Below the pieces are notes generated by a model. That model saw nothing but the letters and a program-made list of their open reading frames with translations. It was not told the DNA's origin and ran no database searches. From Pictodentalium vernedei (taxonomy: Eukaryota; Mollusca; Scaphopoda; Dentaliida; Dentaliidae): a DNA stretch of 64,000 nt. How positions within the stretch are numbered: position 1 is the stretch's first letter; every line of letters starts with the position of its first letter. The position numbers and the translations under genes were made by a program. The stretch is from assembly GCA_031216915.1 (NCBI GenBank), contig CM062294.1, positions 386,561,217-386,625,216 on the forward strand, read 5' to 3'. Of this stretch, positions 24,418-34,840 are shown piece after piece.

Positions 24418-24708
24418 AATATTTTGTTGTTGCGCTCCGTCGTATTCACTTGGAAGTGAAAAATATTTTTTTCACGTGGAATCTTGGTACAAATTATTGA
24501 AGAGTGCCAGCGGGCGTTCTTCAATAAATTGTAACAAAACAAAATTAATGCTTGTTAATAACCTGCCTACTGGAATTAATCAAGCACGCTACTGCGTGTA
24601 CCATTTGGGTATTATCCTCAATGGGCTAAAATGCCCCCCCCCCTCCCCCTCCCCGCCAAGTCTAGCGCTATTGTTACTGCACAAAATATAAGTCGAATTC
24701 ATTCCTAC

Positions 24709-24753
24709 CTGGAACGAAGAAAATCCATGCCGTGGAGCAATTACGGTAGCCAT
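24709..24753 (-). CDS. Sp5: Proposed Sp5 first coding exon (15 codons)
   Basis: Minus strand, the ATG at 24753-24751 opens MATVIAPRHGFSSFQ and is followed directly by a consensus donor, CAG then GTAGGAAT, leaving phase 0. The proposed exon 2 acceptor at 799 also reads in phase 0, joining Q to ENPF. Vertebrate SP5 starts MAAVAVLRND... and, as I recall, has a very short first coding exon ending in Q before D. The match is short (M-A-x-V and a terminal F-x-Q), so the call rests on the combination of donor, phase, strand, the adjacent TCF motif cluster and lack of repeats here. An RNA read joining 24709 to 799 would settle it. Confidence 0.55.
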
Positions 24754-24938
24754 ATCACTAGAGCACTCTGTTTACTGAGTTCAAAAGATATTTCAGCCTG
24801 ACCATTTGAAGACACGGCAAAATAACACTTCAGCTAGAATCGCGGAAAACCTATTGTGACAAATAACATTTGCAAATGTGTAGAATTTCCACATTTAGCT
24901 GTTGAATAGACAGTTCTACCGAGCGCACCCACTATTCT
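24754..24938 (-). promoter_or_regulatory. Sp5: Proposed Sp5 5' untranslated / core promoter region
   Basis: Repeat-free sequence between the proposed start codon and the TCF motif cluster. No convincing minus-strand TATA box was seen; the transcription start is not determined. Position and lack of mobile elements are the only support. Confidence 0.35.
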
Positions 24939-25192
24939 CTTTGATTTGCCGCGGTCCAATCAAAGTGCTATAAAAACCCTTTGATCTAAGCCGCTAACCA
25001 ATTACATTCAAAAGGCGGTGGTTTTAAAAGGAAATTAAATCCTTTCCATCCATACATTTCTTAGAGCGTATTTGTTGACTCGTATAATAACGTTGATTAT
25101 GTTCAGATATTTGAGGGGTTGTCTAGGGCGGGCAACTGATCACCTTCAAGGGAATTTACACAAACAAATAATTGGATTTAAAAAGATCAAAG
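24939..25192. promoter_or_regulatory. TCF/LEF motif cluster upstream of Sp5
   Basis: Three TCF/LEF core motifs lie within 49 bp: CTTTGATTTG (24939-24948), AATCAAAGTG (24958-24967) and CCTTTGATCT (24978-24987, a perfect match to AGATCAAAGG on the minus strand). A fourth, AGATCAAAGC, is at about 25184-25193. A CCAAT (24956-24960) and TATAAAAA (24969-24976) also occur, the latter in plus orientation. In vertebrates and Hydra Sp5 is a direct Wnt/beta-catenin target with promoter TCF sites, so the position 190-440 bp upstream of the proposed ATG is meaningful. Binding is inferred, not shown. Confidence 0.6.
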
Positions 25193-25199
25193 CGAGCCG

Positions 25200-25660
25200 A
25201 CTCCGGTTTTCACTGTACAATTTGGAATTCCTTCACGTGACAACGTCATTCAATAAATCAAGTCACACTATATATGTATACTCCATGTTTGCTGTAATCC
25301 TTGCTGGAAACTCTCAATTCTAGCACGATGTTGATCGTTTCTCATTGTGTTACACAAAGCTGCAGCCACTGGCGGTCTGACAACTGGGATGCGTATGCAT
25401 AATCTCCTACCTCACGCAATTTGCAGACGATAAAACTTTCCAAAATAAAGTCTTGATTTTTTCAAACCATAGTTTAGAACTCTCGCTGGATAGGGTCAGA
25501 ATTAGAGAGAGAGGAATATCCAAAGTAAATTTCCATCCAACTTTCTTGATAATTCCAAGCCTTAACATCATTTTTGAATGAACAGTGAAAACCATATATC
25601 AAGGATTTTTCGTTTCGGCCATTGATAATTTCAGGTCTTGATATAATTTTGGGTAAGCTC

Positions 25661-25708
<48 letters not shown>

Positions 25709-26440
25709 TTGTTATAGCATTGAATGGTTTAGGTCATCCGGTGAATAATGGCCGCCCTACATGAAGAATTTTTCTTTGGAATTTTAAGTTCCGTCGATTT
25801 TTTTTACTCGTGTGACTGTACAGATCCCACACCACATATCGCGACCTAAAAACTCACTAATCGGGAAATCACCAAATTTATGCAGTTTTGACGAATGCGT
25901 ACTTTTATTAGTAGAGTTACAGGCCTTCTTCAGTGAAAAAATTATCTACTGTGTTCTTGTAATGAAAACTAATTAAGTTCAAAGAAAAACAAGTTATTAT
26001 AGTTATTTCAACTGTGCGTTGCTTCTGTATTTTCTCATTTCTTTTATACACTGACTATATGTGGTGTCTTTGATGAATGATAAAACCAACTGTTTTTTTT
26101 TAAATTTGTTGTAACACCACACATCAGCTTACTTGTCGCGGTTCTCGAATGGGGCCGCTTATTTGTCGCGGTTCTGGTATGGGGCTGCTTATTTGTCGCG
26201 GTTCTCGCATGGGAAGGCCGTGATTGCACCAGAGCGTCCAAATATTGCCACCCCCTCTCTCCTCCCAACTCCCAGAAACGAACTTTTCAGTGCTAGCCTG
26301 AACTTCTTTCTTCCCAATTTCACTTATCAGCATACTAACCCCATCCTTTGCCCCTCCCTGTAATGTTGAAATCGAACCTCAAACACTCGTCGTCATCACC
26401 TGCGTGCTATGTATATTGTGTATAGGAACCGGTTACAAAG
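25200..26440. other. No gene recognised; simple repeats
   Basis: Holds an (AG)n run at 25661-25708 and a 31-bp minisatellite of three units (26127-26215, cttatttgtcgcggttct). The rest is single-copy-looking, upstream of the proposed Sp5 promoter; CTTTGATG at 26068 is another TCF-like word. Confidence 0.5.
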
Positions 26441-26449
26441 CAATTTTCT

Positions 26450-26612
26450 GTAAAAGTAACCGAAAATATTTGAACATTTTTCATCGAAAGTTCGACGAAA
26501 TGTTTCGAAAATGTCTTTTCTACTGAATGTCCATTTGACCAAGTCTTTATTTGATCAAATTTCTACTCGCCCAAGTGTGCATTCGACCAATGTTCATTCG
26601 ATCAAATATTTA
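26450..26612. repeat. Minisatellite arm, left member of inverted pair (GACCAA...)
   Basis: Units of the kind cattcgaccaatgtt and cattt gaccaagt, opposite in orientation to 39541-39690 (ggtcgaatggacactt). The sequence outside the units (ttcgacgaaatg) also recurs inverted outside the right member (ttcgtcgaaacat), which suggests a shared terminal repeat. Confidence 0.65.
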
Positions 26613-26617
26613 ATGTA

Positions 26618-26770
26618 TATACGGAGTTAATACGTTGGGGAGTCTGACAGTTGCTCGCTGTTGCTCGGTGGTTCTCCCCGGGTATTCCGGCTTCCTCCAC
26701 TCGTAAAACTGTCCGACACAATGTGCCCCTGGCTGTCGAAAGAGTCCTTAAACCCCAATAAATACATTAA
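26618..26770 (+). mobile_element. SINE 3' fragment
   Basis: Only the end of the shared SINE body remains (gttgctcggtggttctcccc, then ccacgctcgtaaaactgtc-like and ccccaataaata). Confidence 0.85.
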
Positions 26771-26772
26771 TA

Positions 26773-28248
26773 TATACTATTCAAAAAAAAGTAGGGGATA
26801 TCCAAACTGATGTTGATATTTTCTGAACATTGTATTGGATACGCGTGATTGGACACATCAATATATTACCAAGTTTAGTGTGGATCATGAAAGTCACCCC
26901 CCACGAAAACATCGTGCAGGTTTTTCGCACTAGCGCCGCGTTAATCTGTGTGGGGTACGTTTTGAAATGTTCATTTGTTCTGGACGGGCTTTTTCGGAGG
27001 TCTCGTCGTTCTTTTCTTGGTACAAACTCGTTCATCAATAGTTTCTGGCGAAACGTAACTTTTGAGGTATGCAAAGACTGACACGTGACGAATGTTAACG
27101 TGTCGTTGGCATGTTGGAAACAGGCAACAGTCAGTCTGCAGTGGCTCAAATTCTCAATCGGTGATTAGCAGGTTGTGGTCACGCTACCGTCAGACAGGCA
27201 ATGTTGATGACGGATGTCGGTCAGGTCGTCCAAGGGCGACAACTGCTAACCAGGATCGTTTCATCCGAACTACAGCATTACGTAACCGCCATCAAAGTGC
27301 CTCAGAATTGGACAGCAGCTGCACCGAGCGACAGATATGCGAGTCAGTGGTCAGACTATCCGAAATCGCCTACACAGCTGGAATTTGTACGCCCGACGAC
27401 CTCGAATAATTCCAGGTTTGGCTGAACGTCACATCGCAGCAAGGCGTAATTGGTGTGGAGCACGACAGCGCTGGGACAATCGTCGGTGGAGCAATGTCTT
27501 GTTTTCCGATGAATCGAGGTTCACTCTCGATTTCCACGACAGGCGAAACAGAGTGTGGCGGCGGCGGCGGCGGCGGCCGAACGAACGATACCATGACGTA
27601 ACCGTTAGGCAGCACGATCGTTTTGGTGCTGGATCGGTTATGGTGTGGGGAGGCATAATCAAGACAAGCAGAATAGCATTACATGTCATCCGAGGGCGTG
27701 TCACAGGGCAGTACTATACCGTGACAATATGTTAGCAGCTGATGTGGTGCCATTTGCGCGACGTCACGTACGTCGATTCATTTTCCAAAATGACAACGCA
27801 AGAGAACACAGGGCCCGTGTCGCTACAGAGTTCCCCCAGGAGCGGAACATCACTACACTGCCTTGGCCAGCACTAAGTCCAGACCTTTCACCAATCGAGC
27901 ACGTCTGGGATATGCTTGGCAGGCGCCTACGACAACGCCAACAGCCCCCTATCAACGTCCAGGAAATCGCCGCTGCACTGCAGGAAGAATGAAATAACAC
28001 CGGTCAAGCTGATATTGGACGTTTGGTGAGGAGTATGCCACGTCTGATCCGCGCTTGTCTCGCGAACCAAGGAGGATTTACAAGGTATTGAGGTCTTGGA
28101 CTGAATGTGGTAAATTCTTTGACTGACCGTCCATGTCTTCTACAGCTCAGTGCGTAGAATGTGTGCTTGTCAGACACCCAACTGTCGCTGAAATCATTCA
28201 CCAGATATCACAGTGCAATGCCTCAACTGTCTTTTTGAAGAAAATATA
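26773..28248 (+). mobile_element. Tc1/mariner transposon, second family (copy C)
   Basis: Left end TATACTATTCAAAAAAAAGT; right end about 28226-28248 is a degraded inverse (ctttttgaagaaaatata). The terminal pattern TATACTnnTCAAAAAA resembles that of the other Tc1 family here. About 1.48 kb, near full length. Confidence 0.82.
27069..28091 (+). pseudogene. Tc1-type transposase relic (DD34E), copy C
   Basis: ATG at 27069 (MQRLTRDEC, then a stop at 27096), then VVGMLETGNSQSAVAQILN and, after a frame change, ISRLWSRYRQTGNVDDG and SGRPRATT: the paired helix-turn-helix and GRPR linker. Further on WSNVLFSDESRFTL (first Asp), GAGSVMVWGGI, FQNDNAREHRARVATEF (second Asp) and LSPDLSPIEHVWDML (Glu, 34 residues later). 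A (CGG)n run at about 27557-27578 adds a poly-Arg tract. At least four frame breaks; inactive. Confidence 0.92.
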
Positions 28249-28624
28249 AATATATTTCTTCATATATCTCACTTTTATCAAATATATATGCGGTTTAGGT
28301 GTGGGTGGGTATCCGGGAAGGTAAAATGCAAAAAAAGAAAAAAAACGGCATCCGAACCCCACTGCAATTGATGAAAAAAAAAACGAAATAAAAGAAACTC
28401 GCAAAGAAAAAACACCTGTGGGAAAACCCAAGCCAAAATTGCATGGATAGAAAGAAACGTAACTTTTCAAAAAAAAAAAAATCTCTGCACATGCTTCAAA
28501 GAAAATACAGAAAAGTTGCAATAGAAATTGCAAAAATTTAATCCACGTGTTTCAGAAAAAAAAAACAACTAACAATTTACACTCTACTGGCACATGATAT
28601 AGCACACAATATATGGAAATAAAT

Positions 28625-28924
28625 TCGGACTCCTGCGTTGTGTCCTTGGGCAAGACACTTAACCCCGATTGCCCACATGGGGGCACGATGACGCCGTGTA
28701 CTAAGGGCTACTGCACGTCGATGATTCGCGTGTCTTCAACCAATCAATCCCTGCCTGCGCTGCAGTGCGGAGTTACGATGTTGGGGAACTGACAGCTGCT
28801 CGTCGTTGCTCGGTGGTTCTCTCCGGGTACTCCTGCATCCTCCACCCGTAAAATTGTCACGGCCTTGATGAGCCATTGTGCATAAGTATATATATGACCT
28901 TAAACACCAATAAATAATTAAATA
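28625..28924 (+). mobile_element. SINE, 5'-truncated (5S-type body)
   Basis: Begins within the body (gcgttgtgtccttgggcaag) and ends accaataaataatt. Flanked by a perfect 14-bp duplication ATATGGAAATAAAT (28611-28624 and 28925-28938). The middle (gcagtgcggagttacgatg) matches the copies with 5S heads at 43.3 and 62.4 kb. Confidence 0.93.
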
Positions 28925-28939
28925 ATATGGAAATAAATG

Positions 28940-29175
28940 GAAATACAAATATTGTTACATCGGCGGCCTAGTACTGCCCACAAAATTATTTTCTTTTCTT
29001 TATTTATAACTCGAAATTACAAGTTAGCATCTCGAAATTTCAAGATAGTAACTCGAACTTTCATGATAGTAACTCGAAATTTCAAGTTAATAACTCGAAA
29101 TTTTAAGAGAGTAACTCGAAATTTCGAAATAGGAACTTGAAATTTCAAGATAATAATTCAAAATTGCAAGATAGC
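28940..29175. repeat. Minisatellite arm with unique end, left member of inverted pair (AACTCGAAATTTCAAG)
   Basis: About eight units of aactcgaaatttcaagatag. The flank ttgttacatcggcggcctag, then tactgcccacaaaatt is the inverse of the flank of 37047-37290, so the two form matching terminal inverted repeats. Confidence 0.8.
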
Positions 29176-29399
29176 TTGTTCGTGATTACCTTTTGACAGC
29201 GTTCATCGACGTCACGAATCGAGTCCTCCCAACCCCACACCACCACCATTTCTTCGTTAGGCTAGTCAAGGTGTCGACAACTCACAACCGATTACGAAAT
29301 GAACCTGCGGTCACAAGTGACTGGCTCAATGAATGGATAATAAAAATAAGACAAACACAAAAGGAGGGGGTGGGGGTCAAATTAAAATCCCGCAACAAA

Positions 29400-29768
29400 G
29401 TTATTTGTTAATTTATGTTTTGGTGTTTAAGGTCACATACTTCTGCACAATGGCTAATCATGACCGCGACAGTTTTACGGGTGGATGAAGCCGGGGTGCC
29501 AGGTGAGAACCACCGAGCGACGGCGAGCAACTTTCAGCTTTCCAACACACTAACTCTACACAAGCAGGGTTAGCATTGGTTGAAGACACGTGCACCACCG
29601 ACGTGCATTACGCCCTAGTACACAACATGTGTGCCCCCACATGGGCAATGGGGGTGAAGTGTCTTGCCCAAGGACACAACGCAGTTGCCGCAGGTAAGAT
29701 TCGAACCGAGGACCTCTCGGCTTATAGCCTGCACCTCTACCTACTGAGCCCCCCCCCCCCCCCCCCCG
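29400..29768 (-). mobile_element. tRNA-headed SINE
   Basis: Minus-strand copy; box B ggttcgaatctt, body and tail (aacaccaaaacat). Head interrupted by a C run. Flanked by CCGCAACAAA at 29390-29399 and 29769-29778. Confidence 0.9.
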
Positions 29769-29779
29769 CCGCAACAAAC

Positions 29780-32070
29780 GTTCAGGATCGAGTTTTGTGG
29801 AGGATATCCATGAATATAAACGTAAATAACACATTTAGACCACTTTTATTACCCAGTGACTGTGCCAGTCACCCGTGTTTAGGATTACACATTCTCTTTC
29901 TTGAGATCAATGCGATGGCATCCACGGAGATCTTTGTTTGAAATGTTAATTCTGTCTCTGGTGATTTCCTACATAATTTCATTTATTACCCTGGTGTAAA
30001 ATCCACTCTGGGGTGATCTGGTGCTAGTCTGCCCAGGCACTGTACATAACACGCCATTGTGTGACTCTCGCCCATTCATTTTTCTCTTGTTTTGGCGGCA
30101 CATCAAGAAATTACGACCTTTATTTTCTTTGGTGAATTTATTTCACTCCAGTGATATATCCACGAGGAGGACTGGGCAGGTCGATTCGGAGCTAGCTACA
30201 GAATGCGATCTGTCTGGAACAGTAAATAGTGTAATTGCTGGCAAACTATACCACATTCAGTGGAAAATGACGTTTTGTCGCGCAACAAATAAAATATTCG
30301 GGGAGGTCCCCGACTACCACCTATGAGTGAGGGGGAGGGAATCTCATTTCTATAGACCTTTCCAGGGTGGCCTCCAAACTTTGTTATATATCTGCGACAT
30401 CAGGAACGAAGGAAGCATTTTAAACTGGGAAGAGGTGTGGGGGGGGGGGGGGGGGCACGTTCATAGAAGGGCACCCACAAACTGCTGATATGTGTGAGTG
30501 ATGGCCCATGTGGCTTAGTAGTAGGAATACAATACACAAAGCTATGTTTGGGACTAACGCCCCTTTACATCGAGAAATGCACATTTTTGACTCCATATTT
30601 AACAGATTTCCCCACTGGGCCGTTTTGTTAAATGTGGTGCCAAAAATGTGCATTTTTTCTCGACTTCTAAGGCAAGAGACAATTCATTCAAGGGAATCTT
30701 CGGCCACATCTTAAGAGTAAAGAGTCTGTGCACCCCGTTCCTGTTAATTCCGAATAAGATTGCGAGAAAGGGAACCCAAAGGAGAAATACAAGCTTCAAG
30801 TGACTGCATTTGAGTAGTGAGGGACCCCCACCCCCACCCCCACACTGATTCTTTGGTGGTGGTATTATGGTGTAAAATATATTGGTAAAGATAATGCAGG
30901 TCTAACCTGATTCTCTGGTGGTTGTGTTACGGTGTAAAAACTATATTGGTAAAGATAATGTTGTCTTAATCTCCCACAATCTCTGGAAAAATTGTTTTTG
31001 GGAGGGGGGGGGCACGTGCCCCCTGTGTCCCTCCCTCGGTTCCTACGTCCTGAGCGATATATCAACCCTCTACCTAGAGGTGCCTTTGCGTGTCCGTCCG
31101 TATGCCTTCCTCTCCACACACACACTATAGACACCTGGCTATGCGTGAGGCTCACTTTCATTGATGACTTGACTTCGAGATGCTCTCGATGAATTTCCTT
31201 CTCCTCCACAAAACACGCCCGGGTGCTGAATTGGTTGGGATGATGGGGGATTAAGCACATGAGCCAACATAAGCAAACCCTTCACTCTCGGTGCTCAAGA
31301 AGACTGCGCACAAAATGTGTAACACAAATAGCCGAAATATTTTACAGAACTGCAAATCTTTGTTACATTATGGGGCTCCCATTACAAACGAAGAGGCTCC
31401 AATCGCACCCAGAGGCTTCCGAATAAATAAGCTATAGTCTAGCTACTCGGGGTGAGGTGGGCAGCTTTCTTCACATCCCATCTCATGACGTCACTGATAA
31501 TCTAACTCAGAGACCCCACCAAACGTCAGGACCCCACTCCAACACCACCAATTTCAAACCCTGAAACTCCACCAAACGTCATAGTGGGTGAGTCGGGATC
31601 TGAGAACGAACTGTGCAGAGGCTCAGATTCAGACCAAGAGGTGTCATCTCAAACTGAAAGTAGGACGGGGTGAGGGATAGGGATTTCAAACACTAATACA
31701 CCTATCAAGTACCTAGATACATAAACAAAGGCCACATACACTATTGTTTCATTGGTGCCCCTAAGTGTTGATACGATCTTGATCACTTGAAGGTCTACTC
31801 AGTTTTGAGGGTGCCAAATTAAACACTATGGGGGTTTCATACATCTCGGTGTTTGTTTGTAGGCCCACCTCATCAGGGACGGGGAGAATCATCTCAGGCA
31901 GGTATTATAATCAAATGACCAGAGTCAATTGTAATGGCATCATTCCGGAAAAGGTATATGGGGGACTTTATCTTAAACCTGAGTGAAGTATATTCTCATA
32001 GCCCTCATACCCTCAAATGGTGAAAGGCGAACTGACCCGACTAAACCCTTTATAGCGAGAGTGGGCGGCA
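29780..32070. other. No gene recognised; small repeats
   Basis: Contains an inverted repeat at 30570-30665 (gagaaatgcacatttttg and its inverse), a direct repeat at 30850-30965 (atattggtaaagataatg twice), and G runs at 30439 and 31005. The remaining sequence shows nothing I can name. Confidence 0.45.
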
Positions 32071-32081
32071 TTAGGGTTATG

Positions 32082-32448
32082 CTTATTTATTTATTTATTT
32101 ATTTATTTACTGGGCTTAACGACACTTTCGAAAGCCAGGGTCGGACAGTGTTACGAGTGGAGGAAGCCGGAGTACCCGGAGAGAACTACCGAGCAACGGC
32201 GAGTAACTGTCAGACTCCACAACATACTAACTCCACACAAGCAGGGTTAACATTGGTTGAAGACAAGTGCACCAACCATTGACGTGCGAAGTACGCCTTA
32301 GGACACAACGCCACCGTGCCCCCACATGAGCAATGGGGTGAAGTGTCTTTCCCAAGGATACAACGCGGTTGCCGCAGGCGAGATTCGAACCAAGGACCTT
32401 TCGGCTTGCAACCGGCATCTCTTCCTACTGAGCCACCGCACCCCCTGG
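32082..32448 (-). mobile_element. tRNA-headed SINE, full length
   Basis: Minus-strand copy with (TTTA)n tail, box B ggttcgaatctc and head ggtggctcagtagg. Flanked by TTAGGGTTATG at 32071-32081 and 32449-32459. Confidence 0.94.
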
Positions 32449-32968
32449 TTAGGGTTATGGAACGATCTAATTTGTCGAGAGCAGAGGTCGAAATCAGATA
32501 GAGATAAAAGGTTAATCAAGAATACCCAGAACAGGATCCAGCATAGACAGAAGCCTACGAGTTCATTTGGGTAAAAGCTGCCCCGTTTCGGTAATTTTTG
32601 GTAGTTGGGTCGTTTGTGGTGATCAGACATACTACCAATGAAACATATATGGGAGTCAGGGGCCTGGAAATCTTGATAGAATGCAGCAGCCATTATTAGT
32701 AGTCGGGGTAATAGAGAAATGTGGCTATAGTCGGGGGGGGGGGGGGGGGGGGGTAGGAAAAAAATTGCAGACACCGATGCCGATTTTTTGTTTTTGACCA
32801 GTCGGAGGACCCACCCACCTACACCATGTAATGTTTTTCCAGTTTTACAATTTTTTTCCGGGGTTATATGAACCACCCACCCCCACTGAATACATGCGTC
32901 TGCATCATCTTTCAGACCATACAGCACCATAACCAATTTTATCATACAGTATTGATTGATTGACCTTG

Positions 32969-33140
32969 TACAGTAGGACAGGTCTTGAAAGAACATCCGT
33001 TTTATCAGACCAAAGTGGTCTCTTAAGGCAGATGGTCTCCCATAACAAATCAAATATAGAGTAAAGCTGGTATGTCCAGGTATGTCCATATAAAACATGG
33101 TCTCCAAAGACATCGGTCTCTTAAGGCATGTTCTATTGTA
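32969..33140. mobile_element. Short TIR MITE, copy 1
   Basis: Ends TACAGTAGGACAGGTCTTGA and the inverse ccttaagagacc-type end closing in TTCTATTGTA. Contains gtggtctcttaaggcag. Related to 33801-34009. Confidence 0.65.
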
Positions 33141-33490
33141 ATTCATTAACACTCTTGAATATCATATCATTAACTTTTTACCTATAGTTATCTCTCCATG
33201 TGTTCAGACATGTTGTAGAAACCAACAATATACATGTATATGGTATTCGACAGAGTTCAGAGAGCTTTGTAAAATATCATACAAATTGTTGATTTTTTTT
33301 GACTACATGCATGAACCAGCATGGACTGACATGAAGAGATATAATTGCAGATGAGAAAGTATACTTCAATATCAAAGTGAAGGGGGTTGATGTATCAAAA
33401 AAAAAAATCTCTATGCAGCCTGGTCATTCTGAGTCATTCCTAAAAGTATTTCAATCTGTGTAAATTTCATGTAACACTCAGGTAGAGGCA

Positions 33491-33748
33491 TTAACCTCTT
33501 ACCTAACATAGTGGCCATAATAAATGTAACCAAAATAAACCAACAACATTCAAAGTGGATTATATATCCAAATATATCCCACAATAAAGCCACACAAATA
33601 TGGATAACATTAGAACTGACTCTTCGAGCCAGTTCTAATGCTAGCCATACATGTGTTTATTTCAAGTAACCTTATTGAACAGTAATGGTTATATGAGAAT
33701 TTTTATTTTTTTTTGTATTTTAGAAAAGAATGTTAGGTAAAGGGTTAA
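33491..33748. mobile_element. Palindromic TTAA-flanked MITE (piggyBac-like), copy
   Basis: TTAA at 33491 and 33745; ends CCTCTTACCTAACAT and ATGTTAGGTAAAGGG. Core stem ttagaactgactc / gagccagttctaa. 258 bp. Confidence 0.83.
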
Positions 33749-33800
33749 ATATCATAAATTACTCAACCCATCAGAACCCATTGTGTTCTCCATTCATATA

Positions 33801-34009
33801 TACAGTGGAACTTCTCTTGAGAGACTACCCTTTTTGAGGAACCACCTCTTTTGTGCTAGAGCGTGTTTTATGTGGACAACACAGGACAACATATCATTTC
33901 GGCCAGACAAAAGTGGTCTTTCAAGACAGGTGGTCTTCACAGACCACCTGTCTGAAAAAAACCTTTTGTCTGTCAAAAATGTTGGTCTCTCAAGAGAGGT
34001 TCCACGGTA
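33801..34009. mobile_element. Short TIR MITE, copy 2
   Basis: Ends TACAGTGGAACTTCTCTTGA and TCAAGAGAGGTTCCACGGTA, about 30-bp inverted repeats with TA at both edges; inner palindrome gacaggtggtcttca / cagaccacctgtc. 209 bp; a Tc1/mariner-type MITE by its TA ends (inference). Confidence 0.82.
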
Positions 34010-34840
34010 AGTGTATGCAAATAGCAATGAGTTTAGTCATTTATGTATTTGTTTATATTTTTTTGACGAAGGTTTGGGTGGGGCATGGCTGGGTTGGAGG
34101 GGATTTATTACTTATTTTAAATCCAGCCCTAGAAAGTCTGGTACATGATTTTGTTGACACCTGTGTTCTCAGATGTGTTTGAAATAAATTAGCAGTTCAA
34201 TCAGGTTCAATGTTTAGTAGTTTTTGTGTTACAAACTTCCTGCAATGGCAATAAGAGTCATTGGTGTTTTCATAATAGGTCTGGATACATCGTTGTACAG
34301 AATTGTTCCTTCAGCTGAAATCTGTAACTGTTCCTGACTTCACATAATTGTCTTTGCTCCTCATCTAAGCCAGCCAACCTCACCAGGGTGAACATATTAG
34401 AAATTTAATCAAACGGAACACCCTCAAGATAACTTATCCTTAGAGTGCAGTGTCTGATAATTGCAATTAGTGATGCATTTTAACTTGCATTATTCAATAT
34501 GTCATACATTGTATCACTATAAGCCGAATCATAGCTCAGCCGCAATAACAGTTTTATAATCGTATATAACCCATGGTAGGTACCCCCTGATAACTTGAGT
34601 GTCTTTTTATTTTTTTTTGTCCTCCTTCACCACCCACCCACCCCGGCATCAGTGTTTTGCAAATTTTTTCCACCCCCCACCCTGCTATAGTAGGAATATT
34701 GGTAGCCAAAACTTGAAATGTCTTGAATATTAAACTGTTCCAAGTGAAAGGTTCTCCCCTCTACCGGTGTACGCTTGAATCATAAAAGAGAAGTAAAACC
34801 GTGTCTGGACGTAGTCAGCACAGGCCAAAAAGGCTAAAAA

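Noticed and set aside
24476-24691. LINE fragment (CNKTKLMLV)
   Set aside because: Only one short phrase resembles a reverse transcriptase; not enough to support.
25072-25323. 83-aa open frame downstream of a plus-strand TATA-like and CCAAT box
   Set aside because: No domain, no conserved feature; the nearby TCF motifs are better explained by Sp5 on the other strand.
32298-33152. 284-aa minus-strand open frame, the longest in the window
   Set aside because: It runs through a SINE, a poly-G run (a proline stretch) and a MITE. No domain is visible; it is a chance read-through.
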